This document shows, piece by piece, positions 12,481 through 25,439 of a stretch of 64,000 nt of DNA. Both the position numbers and the translations under genes were made by a program. Every line of letters starts with the position of its first letter. Positions within the stretch are counted from its first letter, which is position 1. The DNA is taken from the NCBI GenBank assembly GCA_023014365.1, contig JAEBUN010000003.1, forward strand, positions 868,001-932,000, read 5' to 3'. Under the pieces are notes generated by a model. The model was not told where the DNA came from and made no database searches. It saw only the letters and a program-made list of their open reading frames with translations. Origin of the DNA: Lepiota brunneoincarnata (lineage: Eukaryota; Basidiomycota; Agaricomycetes; Agaricales; Agaricaceae).

Positions 12481-13046
12481 AGTAAGATATATGTTTCCGC
12501 TGCTTGCCAGCATCAGTCGTCCGGTGAATTCTTTGAGCAAGGTCTGAAGATAGACTATGAGGCTTCTCCCGCACGTGGAGGAGGGGTGCTATATGTGTTG
12601 CTATTTCCACCAAGTCATAAATGACGTCTAGTGTTCGCGGGAGCAGGGAGAGACCGCACATGGGACCGTTAGCGGCAATCGGGAATTCCCTGGAAAAACA
12701 TGGTTAGAGGATTTGGAGAGACCGCAAGTCCGAGACATGGGAAACAAGCAGAGAACAAACGCTTGAAATGACGACATTGACTCGTCCTCAAAAGTTGAAC
12801 AAAAGATGCTCGAAAATACTGTACGTGGCCCGGAGGACGAGTGCACCCGACAGAGGTGTAGAGACGGGCTGAGAGGTTGCGAGAAACCGAGTGAGCCAAA
12901 ATCAGACGAGGTCACTTGACCGGCTTTTCATCTGGATACCACCGCCTTGCGGCACCTGCATCCACAACAATCAACTTGTCAAACGAGCCTGCTGTCGGCA
13001 GCGCCGAACTCCTCCTCTCCGTCTCCCTCCACAGTCCATACTCGCC
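12481..13046. other. Upstream region of the Rho GEF gene
   Basis: It contains unidentified minus-strand frames (12661-12479, 12899-12669) that may be remains of the N-terminus of membrane-protein copy 2. The last 60 bases before the ATG at 13047 are strongly C/T-rich (ctcctctccgtctccctcc), typical of basidiomycete 5' leaders. An in-frame GTG at 12891 is not taken as the start. Confidence 0.4.
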
Positions 13047-16000
13047 ATGGAAAGGCCTATGGGCCCTCGCCAGGCCCCAGATAAACGCCATGCAGCCTAC
13101 GAGGCCATCTTCGCACGTCCCGGTGCCTCCCACCATACACCTTCCCAAAGTTATTCCCATATTCCGCCTCAGTCCCATCACCCAGCGTATCAGTTCCCTC
13201 AACAGTCATACCAGACGAGCCCAGATAGAAGGACTTCCCTTGGCTCCTATCCCTCCGCGTACCCTTACAACGGTTTTACCCATCCTCAACAGCTTCCTCC
13301 TGGCACCCACAGGCAGTCTTATCACACACCCCCTCCCCATATCACTCAGTATATGGCACCAGGAGCCTATGATCTTCTGCCCTCAGGCCCGTATGGGTTT
13401 CCCCCTCCCAATCCGCCCAGAGCAAGATCTGTTGTCAGCAACTCCCATTCGCCCGGAGTCATACTACCCCAGTCTGAAGAAACTCCGGATCGAGATTCGC
13501 GAGGGTTTTCTCCTGCACAAGCTTATCAGGCTCAGGTATACACAAACAATGCGTCTGGACCTCCTCCCGAATGGAATCGGTATCAGGTGTCGCCCAGTCC
13601 TCCAGATCGCAGCTCACAACCTCAAAATGGTGCCCCAAATCGACTTCAAGAACCGCCAAGACTGGGAGTCAATTTAGAGCCAGATGATGGACGTCTCGAC
13701 ATCGATTTTGCTGGCAGTAGTGGGAATTCGAGCGACCCAGGGACGGATGACGGTAGTAGCGAGTTACCGTGGGCAAGAAGCGAACGTACAGGTGCGCGCT
13801 AATCCCTTCTCCCTCGGATCCATTTTTGAAGGTATTTCGATTAGAAGTACACCAAAAATCAAGATCCTACAATACATATCGGGGCAGTGGTGATGTCTCG
13901 GTTAGTATTCCGTTATGCCGCCGTCTCTTCTCCACTCATCTGTCTTCTAGAGCACACTTCATGTTGATATCCATGCCGCTCAGTCGGTACGATCCTCAAT
14001 AGCGAGCATATCCCCTGTTTCATCAGCCGTAGAGACGTCTGTGACCCTTGCAGATCACTCCCATTTCTCTTCCCGTCGATCCTCAGACTCAACCCGCACA
14101 ATGCCCAAGTTGCCAGGCCCACGCCGGGAACGGTCTGTTCAGGAGCGTTCAATGTCTATGTCTGCAGCCACTAGTCCCACACGAAGCCAAATAGAACCCC
14201 AACGCAACTCACGTCCATCCTTCCCTGTAGTCGAAGGTCGACATTCACCTACCCCTCGTCATACACGGAAAACCCCAACCGTCTATCCAGCCTTACTTTC
14301 TCGTGTCGCGGGGGCTTTTCGCGAACGGATACCATTGGGTGATCGCGTCAAGGATGACTTGACATACAAAGATGCATTCGACGGTCGGGAGGCTGTTGAC
14401 AAAATTGCATACATAATCAAGACTACTGATCGTAACCTTGCGTTGCTTCTGGGCCGTGCGCTGGACGCCCAAAAGTTCTTCCACGATGTCACATATGACC
14501 ACCGACTACGTGATAGTCCGAATGAATTGTATCAGTTTCGAACGAAGCTGGGCCCCTATGTAAGTGGAGAGCTAACAAATCCCGATGTCCATAGGAACGG
14601 GAAAGAAGAGGCATGTACCCGATTTCTCTTACCAGCGCTTGTGAACTTAATCATTACACAAGGATATGCCTGTCGCCTCAATTACAATCTCGACTCCACG
14701 AACGGGAGACATCGAAAGCCCCGAAGAGATACCTTTACCTTCTGGCGTCTTCACGTTGCTCACCGATTGTTACTCGCCCACATGCTCAAGAGATCAGCTA
14801 TGTTATAGCATTGCATGCCCAAGACGATTAGAACAGCAAGCGAGACTAAATATGAAACCCCAGCCAGGACTATCCAAACAGATCAGTCGCGAGAGTTTGA
14901 TTGACATCCCTGTAAGCTTTTCTGTTACCTTTCAGAGTGGTTACTCACTCCCTGTATTTAGGAGGATGGCACGCTCTGGATCCATTCCGTTCCTCAAGAA
15001 ATTGTTGCGAGCGTTTCAGAGACGGAAAAGAAGCGGCAGGAGGCCATAAACGAAGTCGTCTATACTGAACGTGATTTTGTCAGGGATTTGGAATATCTTC
15101 GCGATGTTAGTCTATCAACCGCTCAGGTACCACTCGGGCTGACCGTCTGTGGCCAACAGATATGGATGCTCCGTTTGCAAGAGTCACATGTCGTCTCCGC
15201 TGAGAGGAGGAACGACTTTATTCAACAAGTTTTTTGGAATATCCGGGATATCATTGCCGTCAACATTCGGCTACGCGATGCCTTAAGCAAGCGCCAGAAA
15301 TCTTATGCTGTCGTGGACCGCATAGGCGATATCTTTCTGGAGCACGTACCACACTTTGGGCCTTTTGTTACCTACGGTGCTCACCAACTCTATGGTAAAT
15401 ATGAATTCGAACGGGAGAAAAACCAAAATCCTGCGTTTGCGCAATTTGTAGAGGCAAGTGCACTACTCTTTGGCCGTATTATCCAGCGAGCTTATCGTCA
15501 ACTCAGGCCACCGAGCGCTTACCCGAATCGCGCAAATTGGAATTAAATGCTTTCCTGACAAAACCTACTACCCGTCTTGCTCGATACCCTTTGCTCCTAG
15601 AGACAGTCCTTAAGCATACACCAGACGATAGTTCAGATAAGACGATGATACCCTAAAGTCATTGCTATGATCAAGGAGTTCCTAGCAAGTGTCAATGCAG
15701 AATCTGGGAAGACAGAAAATCGGTTCAATCTGTTGCAATTGGAGTCCCAGTTGTTCTTCAAGCCAGGAGAGGACGTGGTATATGCTTTCCGTTCGAATCC
15801 CGCCGATTTGAAAGCTCACTTACTTCGATAGGACTTGCGCTTGAAAGAACCTGGTCGTGAGATGGTGTATAAGGGTGGTCTGCAGAAGCGCGATGGCGAG
15901 ATTCAGGTTTATCTCTTCGATCATGCCATCCTTTTTACGAAATCAGTCAAGAACAAGCATCATGAACACCTTAGAGTTTATAGACGGGTACGTGTGTTCG

Positions 16001-17736
16001 GCCCTCTGGAACTACGTGATACCGAATTGTTGTGGCAGCCTGTACCCCTCGAACTACTCTACATTACGGCCTCGGAGGATATGGGGAACAACAACGGTAC
16101 TGTCCGTTCACGGAAGCAAACAGGGCTCGCCAAGAAGAGTTCATTTAGTCGCGAACACCGTGGTAGTGGGACCATAGTGCCCGCTGTCAACGTCCGCAAC
16201 GAGGCGAAGGGTCAGTATTGGATTAATTTTGTCCATTTGGGGAGGAAAGCATATAGTTTAGTCCTCTGGGCGAATTCCGCGCTGAGTCAAAGGAAGTGGG
16301 TCGAAAGCATTCAGAAGCAGCAGCAGATTATGAGGGAGAGGAGTATGATTTTTGATACGATGACATTGAGCGATGGGTTCTTCGCCGGGCCGAATAAGGT
16401 TAATTGTGCTGCCCCCTATAGTGAGTGTTGTGTTGTACTGAGATTGCGGACGGTTGACGAGCTTGATTATGTATAGGTGGTGGGAGGCGTGTTGTTTATG
16501 GGACGGATGATGGAGTGTATATTTCGGATTTGAGGGAGCCTGGGCGTGAACCATTGAAGGTGTTGTCTTTGTTGGAGGTCTCACAGGTAGACGTGCTAGA
16601 AGAGTATCAATTATTGATTGTTCTCTCTGGTGAACATCTGGAACTCAATTCTCTGAAAGGTCCTCGTTGACAAGCATTTTACAGAACGACAAGTTATTAC
16701 GTTCCCGCTGGATGCTCTCGATCCCATTGACCCTATGGCCGGGTTGAAACGCGCGAAACGAATATCATCACATACATCATTCTTCAAGGCTGGGTTCTGT
16801 CTTGGGCGGGTGCTTGTGTGTATCGTCAAGTCGAGCCAGCTATCGAGTACTTTTAAGGCGTTAGAACCCATTGATCAGAATATTCGCGGTCGGAGCAAAC
16901 CCACCTTCAAAAAGCTGTTGCAAGGGGGAAACGATACTCTCAAGCCTTTTAGGGTCAGTTTTTTCTTACCATTTTGTCCCAATTATGGGAGTAACTGTTG
17001 TATCCAGGAGTTTTACATCCCGGTGGAATCCACATCCATTCACTATCTCAAGACCAAAATGTGTGTAGGCTGCTCGAGGGGTTTTGAGATTGTTGACTTG
17101 GAGAGCCTGGAAACGCAAGGATTGTTAGACCCTTCGGATGAGTCCCTGGAGTTTGTGAGAAAGAGGGAAAATCTTCGGCCTATGGCTCTGTATCGTATAC
17201 AGAATGAATTCCTTCTCTGTTATGACGGTAGGTATATTCGTTCATCGTCTCGTGGCCGTGCCTCACAGTTGATCCGCAGAATTCGCATTTTATGTGAATA
17301 AGAGTGGGCGTAGGTCGAGAAAAGAATTTATGGTGTATTGGGAAGGGCAACCTTCCGGCTTCGGTATGTCGTGCGTTGTCAAGGAGGACCTAGGGACTGA
17401 CGATGATATACTTTCTCAGCACTGCACGAGCCATATATTCTTGCCTTTGAGCCGTCTTTCGTGGAGATTCGACATATTGAGACTGGATACCTGGCACAGG
17501 TGATTCAAGGATCAAATTTACGGATGCTCTTTGCGGACACGCCGCCATCGGTTAAAGGGATGAACGTGCAGTATCAGGGAGGGTACAGCGGCTACGGGTC
17601 GCCGACCCAGATGTACCCGGGGCAAGGATATTCCCGTCAGCCACATCATGGCGGTCGAGACGAGATATTGGCGTGTTCTGATGATCGAGTGTTCGCATTA
17701 CGCCGCTGGTCAGAGTTCGCAGTCGGAGTTGTTTGA
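13047..17736 (+). CDS. ROM2: Rho1 guanine nucleotide exchange factor, Rom2-like (DEP-RhoGEF-PH-CNH)
   Basis: Activates Rho1 GTPase in the cell wall integrity pathway at the plasma membrane. Start at ATG 13047 after a pyrimidine-rich leader. Order: a disordered Pro/Ser/Tyr-rich N-terminus (13047-13790), then a DEP domain (about 14280-14560, VAGAFRERIPLGDRVKDDL and AYIIKTTDRNLALLLG). The motif SGVFTLLTDCYSPTCSRDQL follows at 14740-14800. The RhoGEF (DH) domain starts at EAINEVVYTERDFV (about 15040) and includes SAERRNDFIQQVFWNIRDII, KRQKSYAVVDRIGD, and ATERLPESRKLELN with PTTRLARYPLLLE. The PH domain spans about 15835-16340. A C-terminal CNH (citron) domain runs to about 17530, ending in a Gly/Tyr/Gln-rich tail. 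Introns are short; one at 15454-15506 is GC-AG. At about 15651 a one-base shift (TAA in frame) breaks the DH domain between KTMI and PKVIAMIKEF; probably an indel error. Identification is secure. Confidence 0.93.
15454..15506 (+). other. GC-AG intron in the Rho GEF gene
   Basis: The exon ends in NPAFAQFVE, the intron begins gcaagt and ends actcag, and the next exon reads ATERLPESRK. Both flanks are conserved in Rom2 proteins, and the phase is kept. GC-AG donors with the gcaagt consensus are a known minor intron class. Confidence 0.8.
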
Positions 17737-18340
17737 CAATGTCTCGTGGATGTCTATACCCTGATGTGTTTGTACATATCTTTTGTTTTGTATCATAGTC
17801 CCTCATCTTTGCTGCTATCGTGTGCTATACGATTCGGTCTAGTACGTTCCTTTTTCTTTCCTTCGAAACAACCTGTTTGGCGGCCGGGTTGTCTCATTTA
17901 TTTTTTTCGCAGCCAATACTGTACACTTTGTCTGTCACTTACGACAGTACTCGTTTCCTTTATTCTGTATTCCATCTTATCACCATCTGTACAACTGTCA
18001 ACTGGTTCTGTTGTAGTTTGTCGTCGTCAACGTAGTGCTGGATACATGGCTGTATTGAAGTCATAGCTTCTCTTTTGAGCTGGATATTCTTGGGTTGTCT
18101 TTTCCTGTCAACCGGAAACAAAGTGAGAGTAACAGCCGCCCCATCAGCTGATTTTGTTCGCCGCACTAGACAAATTAGGGGCACGTGAGAAAGTGGTTGG
18201 CGCTTAGAGGGAAATTTGGCAACCGGTAACTCTTGGTTGTCCTTGTTTCCTCCTTTCTCCACCCCTCCGTGAATACTTCTCCACCACAGCGCTGTGGCGC
18301 ACCCACTCTCTTTTTCTTTCTTTCCTCTCAGCAAATACTT
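17737..18340. other. ROM2 3' region and chitin deacetylase promoter
   Basis: A T/C-rich 3' flank follows the Rom2 stop. The 40 bases before ATG 18341 contain ctctctttttctttctttcctctcag, a pyrimidine tract usual in highly expressed basidiomycete genes. Open frames here are T-rich and unlikely to be coding. Confidence 0.5.
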
Positions 18341-20266
18341 ATGAAGCTCCAAGCTTTGGCCCTCCTCTGCGCGACGCAGCTCGCTGTTGTCTCTGCCTCC
18401 CAGTACAACCACAAGAGGCACTTGCAGGTTGTACAGGGCAAGCGACAGAATGCCGTACCCTCATCCTCGTCCTCGTCCTCGTCCTCATCATCGTCTCCAT
18501 CGGGTTCCCGTCCTCCGGGCGTTACAACCATGGCCACGACCTCGGTCGCTGTTGTAACAGCTTCGGCCACGACTGTCCCAGCTGCAACTGGCACTGGTAT
18601 TCCCCCCCTCGCGAGCATTTCTTTGGGCATGCCGACCAGGGCGACGTTGTCTGCTACGACCACCTTTTCTTCTGGTGCTTCCCCTCCTATCTCTGGTGCT
18701 CCTGGTCTTCCTACTCCTTGTGAGTCCTTTCCGCTGTGGGTGTCGGCCACGTTCCTCATGTTGTTTGTCAGTTGTCTTCCAGATGAATGAATGGCCACCT
18801 CAGGATCGTGTCCCTGATACCAGTAATTTCGCATTTACCCCCTTCCCATGAACTCCTTTTGACATTTTTCAGACTCTAGGGAGGTCCAAGAGTGGTTGAA
18901 AGAGCTAGACGGTTTCAACATTCCTGACATCACGCCCACCACCGATGGTTCTTGTGCTGGTGATCCCGCTGCTGCTGCTCAAGCCGCCCAGCGTGGGTGG
19001 TGGACTTGCGGTGGACATACTCGAGCCACTGGTGCGACGTTTTTTTTTTCGAATTACAAAAGGTAGTTTCTGATTTTCCCCCCAGATATTGTGGCCTGCC
19101 CCGATCAACGTACATGGGGTGTTAGCTTTGACGATGGTCCAGGACCTTATAGTGAGTTATGCATTCTACTCAAATTACGATTCGGGAGGCTGACTTTCCT
19201 GCCTGCTTTAAACAGCCCAGTTCGTGTCCATTCTATCTTGTGTGACGTGATGACTTGCAGCTGAACACAGGTTTCAGATATCTACTCAGTTACCTTCAAA
19301 CGAAAAATATCTCCGCTACCTTTTTTGTTGTTGGTTCGCGTGTTATTGAACGGCCCGCTCTCCTTGTCGAGGAGTACATGGCAGGTCACGAAATTAGTGT
19401 CCACACTTGGTCGCACAGGGTTGGTGGTTTAACTTCACCGTTCCCAAGTTGACCCTGACGTTCAACAGCCTCTTACGTCCCTTACGAATGACCAAATCGT
19501 GGCCGAGTTGGGCTGGACTCGCAAGGCCATCCGGAGAGTGCTTGGCGTCACCCCCACGACTATGCGTCCTCCTTTCGGTGACATCGGTAAGCTTTTGTTT
19601 TAAGATAGACCGGCAGCTTTCAAAATTGATGGGTGGATCCAGATGACCGAGTCCGGGGAATTTCGCTTGCCATGGGTCTAGTTCCTATCATGTGGACACG
19701 TACACCCTCTGGAGGTGTCTTCGACACTAATGGTGAGTTCTAAACTGTGCTGTGGCATCAAATTGTTTATACGCTTGTTTAGACTGGCGTGTTGCTGCTG
19801 GCCAAGTCAATGGAACAGAGTCCTTCCAGACCTTCCAGACGATTCTGACAAATGCCTAGTAACATCGATACCGGGTGTGTGCTTCGCTCATTGTTTTGTG
19901 TGGAGTAAAAGCTGATATTTTTTTAATGCTAGTTTTATTGTTCTCCAGCATGATGTTCACGAGATCACCGTCGACCTTGCTGTTGGCTATACACTTGATG
20001 CTGCTCTCAACCACAACCCGAAGTTCGACCTCAAGTCCATTGGTAAATGCCTCAATTATCCTGCTACCGATTTGTACCTCGAAACCACACAAAACGCCAC
20101 CTTCCCTTACCAGAACCGAACCACAGTTGATGTCGATGGTGATGGTACGGCAGAGACTCAGAAAGGAGCTGGCGCTGCGAATAGTGGAGTGCTCAACCAG
20201 GGCTCGATCTGGACCACGTTGCTCGGAGTTGCAGTTGCAGCATCGAGTAGTCTAATATTCTTCTGA
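18341..20266 (+). CDS. CDA: Chitin deacetylase, secreted and probably GPI-anchored
   Basis: Carbohydrate esterase family 4; removes acetyl groups from chitin to give chitosan in the wall. ATG 18341 opens a signal peptide (MKLQALALLCATQLAVVSA). A run of about 12 Ser and a Thr/Ser/Ala/Pro-rich stretch, probably O-mannosylated, follow. The catalytic domain has QRTWGVSFDDGPG (metal-binding Asp pair, about 19110), SATFFVVGSRVIE (19315-19350), the metal-binding HxxxH in SVHTWSH (about 19400), MRPPFGDID (19560) and FIVLQHDVHE (about 19940). The C-terminus is Gly/Ala/Ser-rich and ends in a hydrophobic tail (LLGVAVAASSSLIFF), typical of a GPI signal. Many small introns occur; one ends caacag before PLTSLTNDQIVAELGWTRK. 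No broken exon seen. Its proximity to ROM2 fits a wall-building theme, but co-regulation is inference. Confidence 0.93.
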
Positions 20267-20508
20267 TTTGATGAGCCTCTTGAATTCACTACCTATACTG
20301 TTATCTCTTAGCTGGGAGAATCTGGGAGAAGCGGTGGACACTGTCTCTATTTCTCATATTACACATACAGTATCCGTAGAAACATGATCTAGTTGGAAAT
20401 ACTGAGTGCTGTATTCAGCCATTCGGAGATAGCCGCGCAGGTAGGCATCTCGATGTAAAGCTCAGACCATAATAATCAATTACCATCCCTGGCAGCCCAC
20501 CTCTCTCC

Positions 20509-23473
20509 ATGTTGTCCCTCATTGACATTGTCAGGAACAGTAAGTAACTCGTCCCATTCCACACTGCACGTAGCCTTGAGCCATGGTATCATAGAGTTTC
20601 TGGAAGCAATCCGATCGGTCAACCCCCCAGGACGTTGGAAGATCCTCGTCATCGATGAATTCGCACAGAAGCTCCTTGGATCCGTGCTCAAGCAATTTGA
20701 TATCCTTGCGGAAAATGTTACGCGTGCGTGTGTAAATCTTGTTACAAACCTGGCTCATCCCGACGTTTCCTGTGTCTTTACCTCGTAGTGATCGAGTCTA
20801 TCACGAGCTATCGTGATCCTCAACCAGAGCTCGAAGCCATGTATCTTCTGACGCCAACGAACCAGAATGTGGATCGTATCATTAAAGATTTCTCAACAAG
20901 AAAACAGTATTCTGCAGCGCACTTGTTCTTCATTGAGGGTGGGTGGTTGATTGCCTTTTGGAAGCGAGAGCCCGTTTTTGATGGCGCGTAGGATTAGCCG
21001 AGCCGTTGTTTGAGCGTTTAGCTTCGTCCCCTGCAGAACCATATTTGAAGGGCTTAAAAGAACTGTTCGTTAATTTCTGGGGTGAGCTGGTTTCTCTGTT
21101 TCCTATCGTATCAAGCTGATAAGCTGTCAGCTCTTGAGGCCCAGACTTTCACATTGAATGAGCCGAGTTTCTTCTTCAGTATGTACAGTCCGCCACGCTC
21201 GGAAGCGGCATATAAGGGAGCACGCAGCCGTCTACTTGAGGACATGCGATTCGTCAGCAAGATGGTACGTTTTTCGCTACGAACGAAAGGAATATATATC
21301 TTCACGCCGCTTCAAGATAACCAATGTTTGCGTCACCCTTAACGAATTCCCGTTCGTCCGGTACTACATGCCTGCAGCATCATTTACCCCTGGGGCCACT
21401 CAAGCCTGTTGCTTCATTGCGGCCACCGCCACCACCAGAGACTGGCCCTCGATGGCGGACACAACTCGCTCGGGGTGCCGAGGCGCGAGCGTATGAGGCT
21501 GTGGAGACAGAATTTGTGACCAAAGTGTTGGCTCTAATGGTTCAAAGCAATCTTGACGAATACAAAAAGTCTAATCCTGAATTTGGGGTATGTGCTCGGG
21601 ATCTTCGTTCGGGCGGCATTAAATGAGCTTCATCTTTTTAAGGGTGGTGATTCTGGACGTCCTCGCGGTACACTAATAATTACAGACCGATCCATGGACA
21701 TGATTGCACCATTCGTGCACGAGTTCACGTATCAGGCCATGGCGAATGATTTGTTACCTGTTGAGAATGGAACCAAGTACACGTATGCGGTGAAAGCCCT
21801 TGTTGGTCACTTCATCTATCTAAATAGCTTATAGGTATAAGTTCCAGTCGTCCGTTGGGACATACGAAGATAAAACGGCAACTCTATCCGATCAGGATGC
21901 GCTCTGGAGTGAACTCAGGCATATGCACATGCGAGAAGCAATCGACAGAATCATGGCCGACTTCAACAAGTTTACAGAAGAGCATGCGGTTTTTAAAGGG
22001 TGGGTCTACCCCGCAAGCACAGGAGTCCTACGTTTTGATATGTTATCAGCCTAGAGAGGGCGCTGCTACCCTGAATGACATGAAAGATATGCTCGCCAGT
22101 CTTCCACAATACCAAGAACAGCGCGAGAGGGTAGGTAGCCGTAACGATAGTCACTGGGAACCGTTCTGAATACTCACTGATTACAAGTTTTCCTTGCATA
22201 CGACGATGGCCCAGGAATGCATGGCGATCTTCGAACATAGCAAGCTACCGCTAGTGGCCGGCATCGAACAAGTAGGCTGTCCTATTCTAATCGATTCGCC
22301 AACTTAATAGGTCATCAGTGTTGTGCCACTGGTCTGACGGCTGAGGGGAAGTCGCCAAAAAGTCTCGTGGAGGAGATGGTACCTCTGCTAGATAGTCGAG
22401 ACATCATGCGAGTTCCTGCCTCGGTCGTTTCGTTTGCTTCTTTAAGCTGATCGTTGCTTTCAGAAATATCAACAAAGTGCGCGTAATCGCACTCTATATT
22501 CAGTACCGTGATGGCGTTCCAGACGAGGACCGTCGACGATTATATCAACACGCCAGGCTGAGCCTGGCCGAACAAGATGCGGTGAATGCTCTTGTTTATT
22601 TGGGCGCGAGGATCACACGGGTGAGTCGGTCCTACTCTCCCAGGGGAACATCATATTTACGAAAATACTGGTTAGAGTGCCGGCGACAAGGATACCAAGA
22701 AAAAGATCAAGCAAAGGTCCAGCAATGAAGAGGAATATGAGCTATCTCGCTTCAAGCCGGTGTTGAGGACAATCATTGAGGTGAGGGCAAAGCTCCGGCA
22801 TATTGAGATGATGGGCTTAGCCTTGAGCAGGACAACGCAGCCGGTAGACTCGATGAATCATTATTCCCCTACGTCAAGGACACTCCTCTGAGAACACCAG
22901 CACCTTCTACCCTGCGTTCCCCACCAGCCGCATCTCTTCGAAGCTCGAAGCCCCAATGGCATCGGGCACCCAAACCCGGTGCGACTGTGCGCGACGACAG
23001 ACAGAGACTGATCGTCTTTGTTGCTGGTGGTATGACCTATTCTGAGGTTCGGGAAGCTTATCAACTTTCTGCATCCTTGAACAAGGATATTTTTATTGGT
23101 CAGTCAAATATCGCCTGCCGAAGCTCCCACTGATCTACCACGGGTTGCTGCAGGTTCCACCCACACAATCACACCCAAGCAGTTCATAGACGACCTAAAG
23201 GTTCTGGAACTGGGTGGTGTTGGCTCAAGATCTATACCGAACGGCTTGCGAGACCCGCGAGAGGGCCAAAGGCCATACCAAGAATACATTGATGAGAAGT
23301 ACTACCTCAATGATGCTCCACCGCCACCACGCGAACAACCACCCACTCTCTCTGCTCCCAAGCAGCCTGCTAAGATCATCCAGCCTTCTCCTACCCATTC
23401 CTTTAGCAGCTCCATCTCAGATCCCGCTCAAGAAAAGGATAAAAAGAAGAAGAGAGGACTGTTCCGTTTCTGA
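20509..23473 (+). CDS. SEC1: Sec1/Munc18 family exocytosis protein Sec1
   Basis: Binds assembled plasma-membrane SNARE complexes (Sso/Sec9/Snc) and drives vesicle fusion at growth sites. Exon 1 is tiny (ATG 20509, MLSLIDIVR), with donor gtaagt at 20539. The following exons give [67 protein letters not shown] (the conserved SM core, about 21680) and IIDR-equivalent helices. Then come [36 protein letters not shown] (about 23020) and a C-terminus rich in Pro and Lys ending [10 protein letters not shown]. At about 21374 one extra base separates VRYYMP from [10 protein letters not shown] within one exon. Both sides are conserved in Sec1, so this is probably an indel error. Length and domain content are normal for the family. 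Confidence 0.92.
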
Positions 23474-23732
23474 GCTTCATTCAATTGCTTTGGTCCTTGG
23501 ACATGTATAGTGTATTCTGATTGCGGATGTAATAGGATGATACCTCTATAAGTTAATGAGAACAGGATACTCAGCATTGATTACTTCATAGAGTGAGGTG
23601 TTATTAGGACCCGGATAAAGGTGGATCAGAAGCGGCAGATAATCTCTACAACTCAGAGGCCGATTGTGATTTATAGTTGAAATTTTGCATTATTGTAAGT
23701 TCCGCATGCGTTGTAGAGTAAATAAAGTGCAT

Positions 23733-25301
23733 CTACATTGAATACTCCATCTTGGCTGGGCATAAGAGTCAGAACATGGGACTGCATGAAGGGGACCAGT
23801 GAGCTTACTCTCGTGCTTCTTCGCCTCCCCAACTTTACGAGCGGCTTTTGTGAGATCCTCTTGGCCAACGAACTCCCTGTGGAGTTGGTTCAATACCTTC
23901 TGTCATACTGGAACCCAAGATAGTTACCTGTCGTCTCGAATAGCAAACATCCCTGCTTCTGTAACGACATTACGAAGATCAGCACCGTTAAACCATCGGA
24001 TAGCTTGACAATAGCCTCGTAATCAATCTCGGCGGCTTTGTTTACAGGCTTTGCATGAATTTTAAGGATTTCTAACCGAGCCTGCTCGTTTGGAAGGGGA
24101 ACTTCGATCTTACGGTCCAGCCGGCCAGGTCGAAGGAGTGCGGGGTCGAGGGTATCCGGTCGGTTTGTCGCCATGATAAGTTTCGTCCGACCCAGAGAGT
24201 CGAAACCATCCATTTGGTTAAGTAGCTATTTCAGGACGGTCAACGCTCTGCATCCTCACGAATCAAAGGGATTACATGCAACTCACCTCCATCAGCGTCC
24301 GTTGAATTTCACGGTCAGCACTGGTGCCCTCGGAGAAACGGCGGCCACCAATAGCGTCGATTTCGTCCATGAATATTACGCATGGTTCGTGATCGCGGGC
24401 ATAGCCAAACATTTCTCGTACCACACGTGCACTCTCGCCGATATACTTATCGACGATAGCGGAGGAGACGACCTTGAGGAAATTGGTTTCGAGGGTAGCT
24501 GCCACTGCTCGGGCTAGAAGAGTCTTGCCGGTTCCTGGGGGCCCATATAGAAGAACACCCTTAGGAGGTTTAATGCCCACTCGTTGGAAGAGCTCGGGGC
24601 TGAGGAGGGGCAGTTCGATGATCTGGTGAGAGGGTGGGATTGGGATTGACGTAGGGAGGTAGGTCTGTCAAGACTTACTTCTCGTAGTTCGCGGACTTGT
24701 TCACCTAGGCCACCGATACCGGCGAAGGAAGCATCTCCTGGATCCTCCATACTCATTTTGTATACAAGTGGGTCGACCTCACGGGGCAGAATACGCATGA
24801 TGGTGAGTGTAGTCATGTCCAGTGACACACGTGTGCCGGCCTTGAGCTTATTGACCGGTAGTGCAGGTCGATATGAGACGACATATCGGGGTCCGGATGA
24901 TGCCTTTACAATGACTATGACAGCAGTATGTGTGTGAGCTGATCAAAGGGAGAGTCAAGTGCAGAAGGACGCACACCGTTCGTCGTCCAGCTGCTTCATA
25001 ACTTCCCCAATAATCTGGCCGACCGACTGGACGGCTTTAATATCCTCCTCTGTCTTTTCGTATGTCTTCTCTAGATCCTTTAACGAGAAGCGCACTGTTC
25101 AGTGTAAACGTCAGCAAACCATGCACATGAGCAGCGGCGGTGTGCATTTATACAATTCTTCAAATTCTCGCTATGGGTTTCATGTTGCCGCATTTTCTAG
25201 TAGGAATAAACGACATCAGTCCCGAACTGAATTCCAACTGACACAAACAGAAGATATACCTCGCGGTACGCTTTTAAAGCGTCTTTCCTGCGCTGGTCCA
25301 T
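23733..25301 (-). CDS. RPT4: 26S proteasome regulatory particle ATPase Rpt4 (PSMC6)
   Basis: AAA+ ATPase of the proteasome base ring that unfolds substrates. Start [14 protein letters not shown] at ATG 25301. An N-terminal coiled coil follows ([15 protein letters not shown]), then the OB fold ([20 protein letters not shown]). The AAA domain has Walker A GPPGTGKT at 24544-24521, the substrate-loop motif [10 protein letters not shown], Walker [29 protein letters not shown] and arginine fingers in [15 protein letters not shown]. The C-terminus spliced at about 23755 reads KKHETKMEYSM. Wording of these motifs is closer to Rpt4 than to the other five Rpt proteins. At 23990-23992 the minus strand reads GATGGTTTAACGG, where [10 protein letters not shown] needs one more base, so the frame shifts by one in an essential single-copy gene. 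A missing A in the plus-strand run is the simplest explanation. Confidence 0.93.
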
Positions 25302-25439
25302 AGCGCCACTTGATGTAGAAGGATGTGTGTCCATGGATGAGGTGAAGGTGAGGGTCTGATTATGGCAAAACGCGCAATGACGCGTCCATTAGATTACGTA
25401 CTCCAGCTCTGGTAAGTCAACATGTAATTATCTTTCACC

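Noticed and set aside
15785..15810. Sequence like a tRNA T-arm (gttcgaatccc)
   Set aside because: No acceptor or anticodon stems around it; it lies in a ROM2 intron.
18328..18834. Minus-strand frame opposite the chitin deacetylase signal peptide and Ser tract
   Set aside because: The acidic DE repeat is simply the reverse of the (TCG/TCC) Ser codon run.
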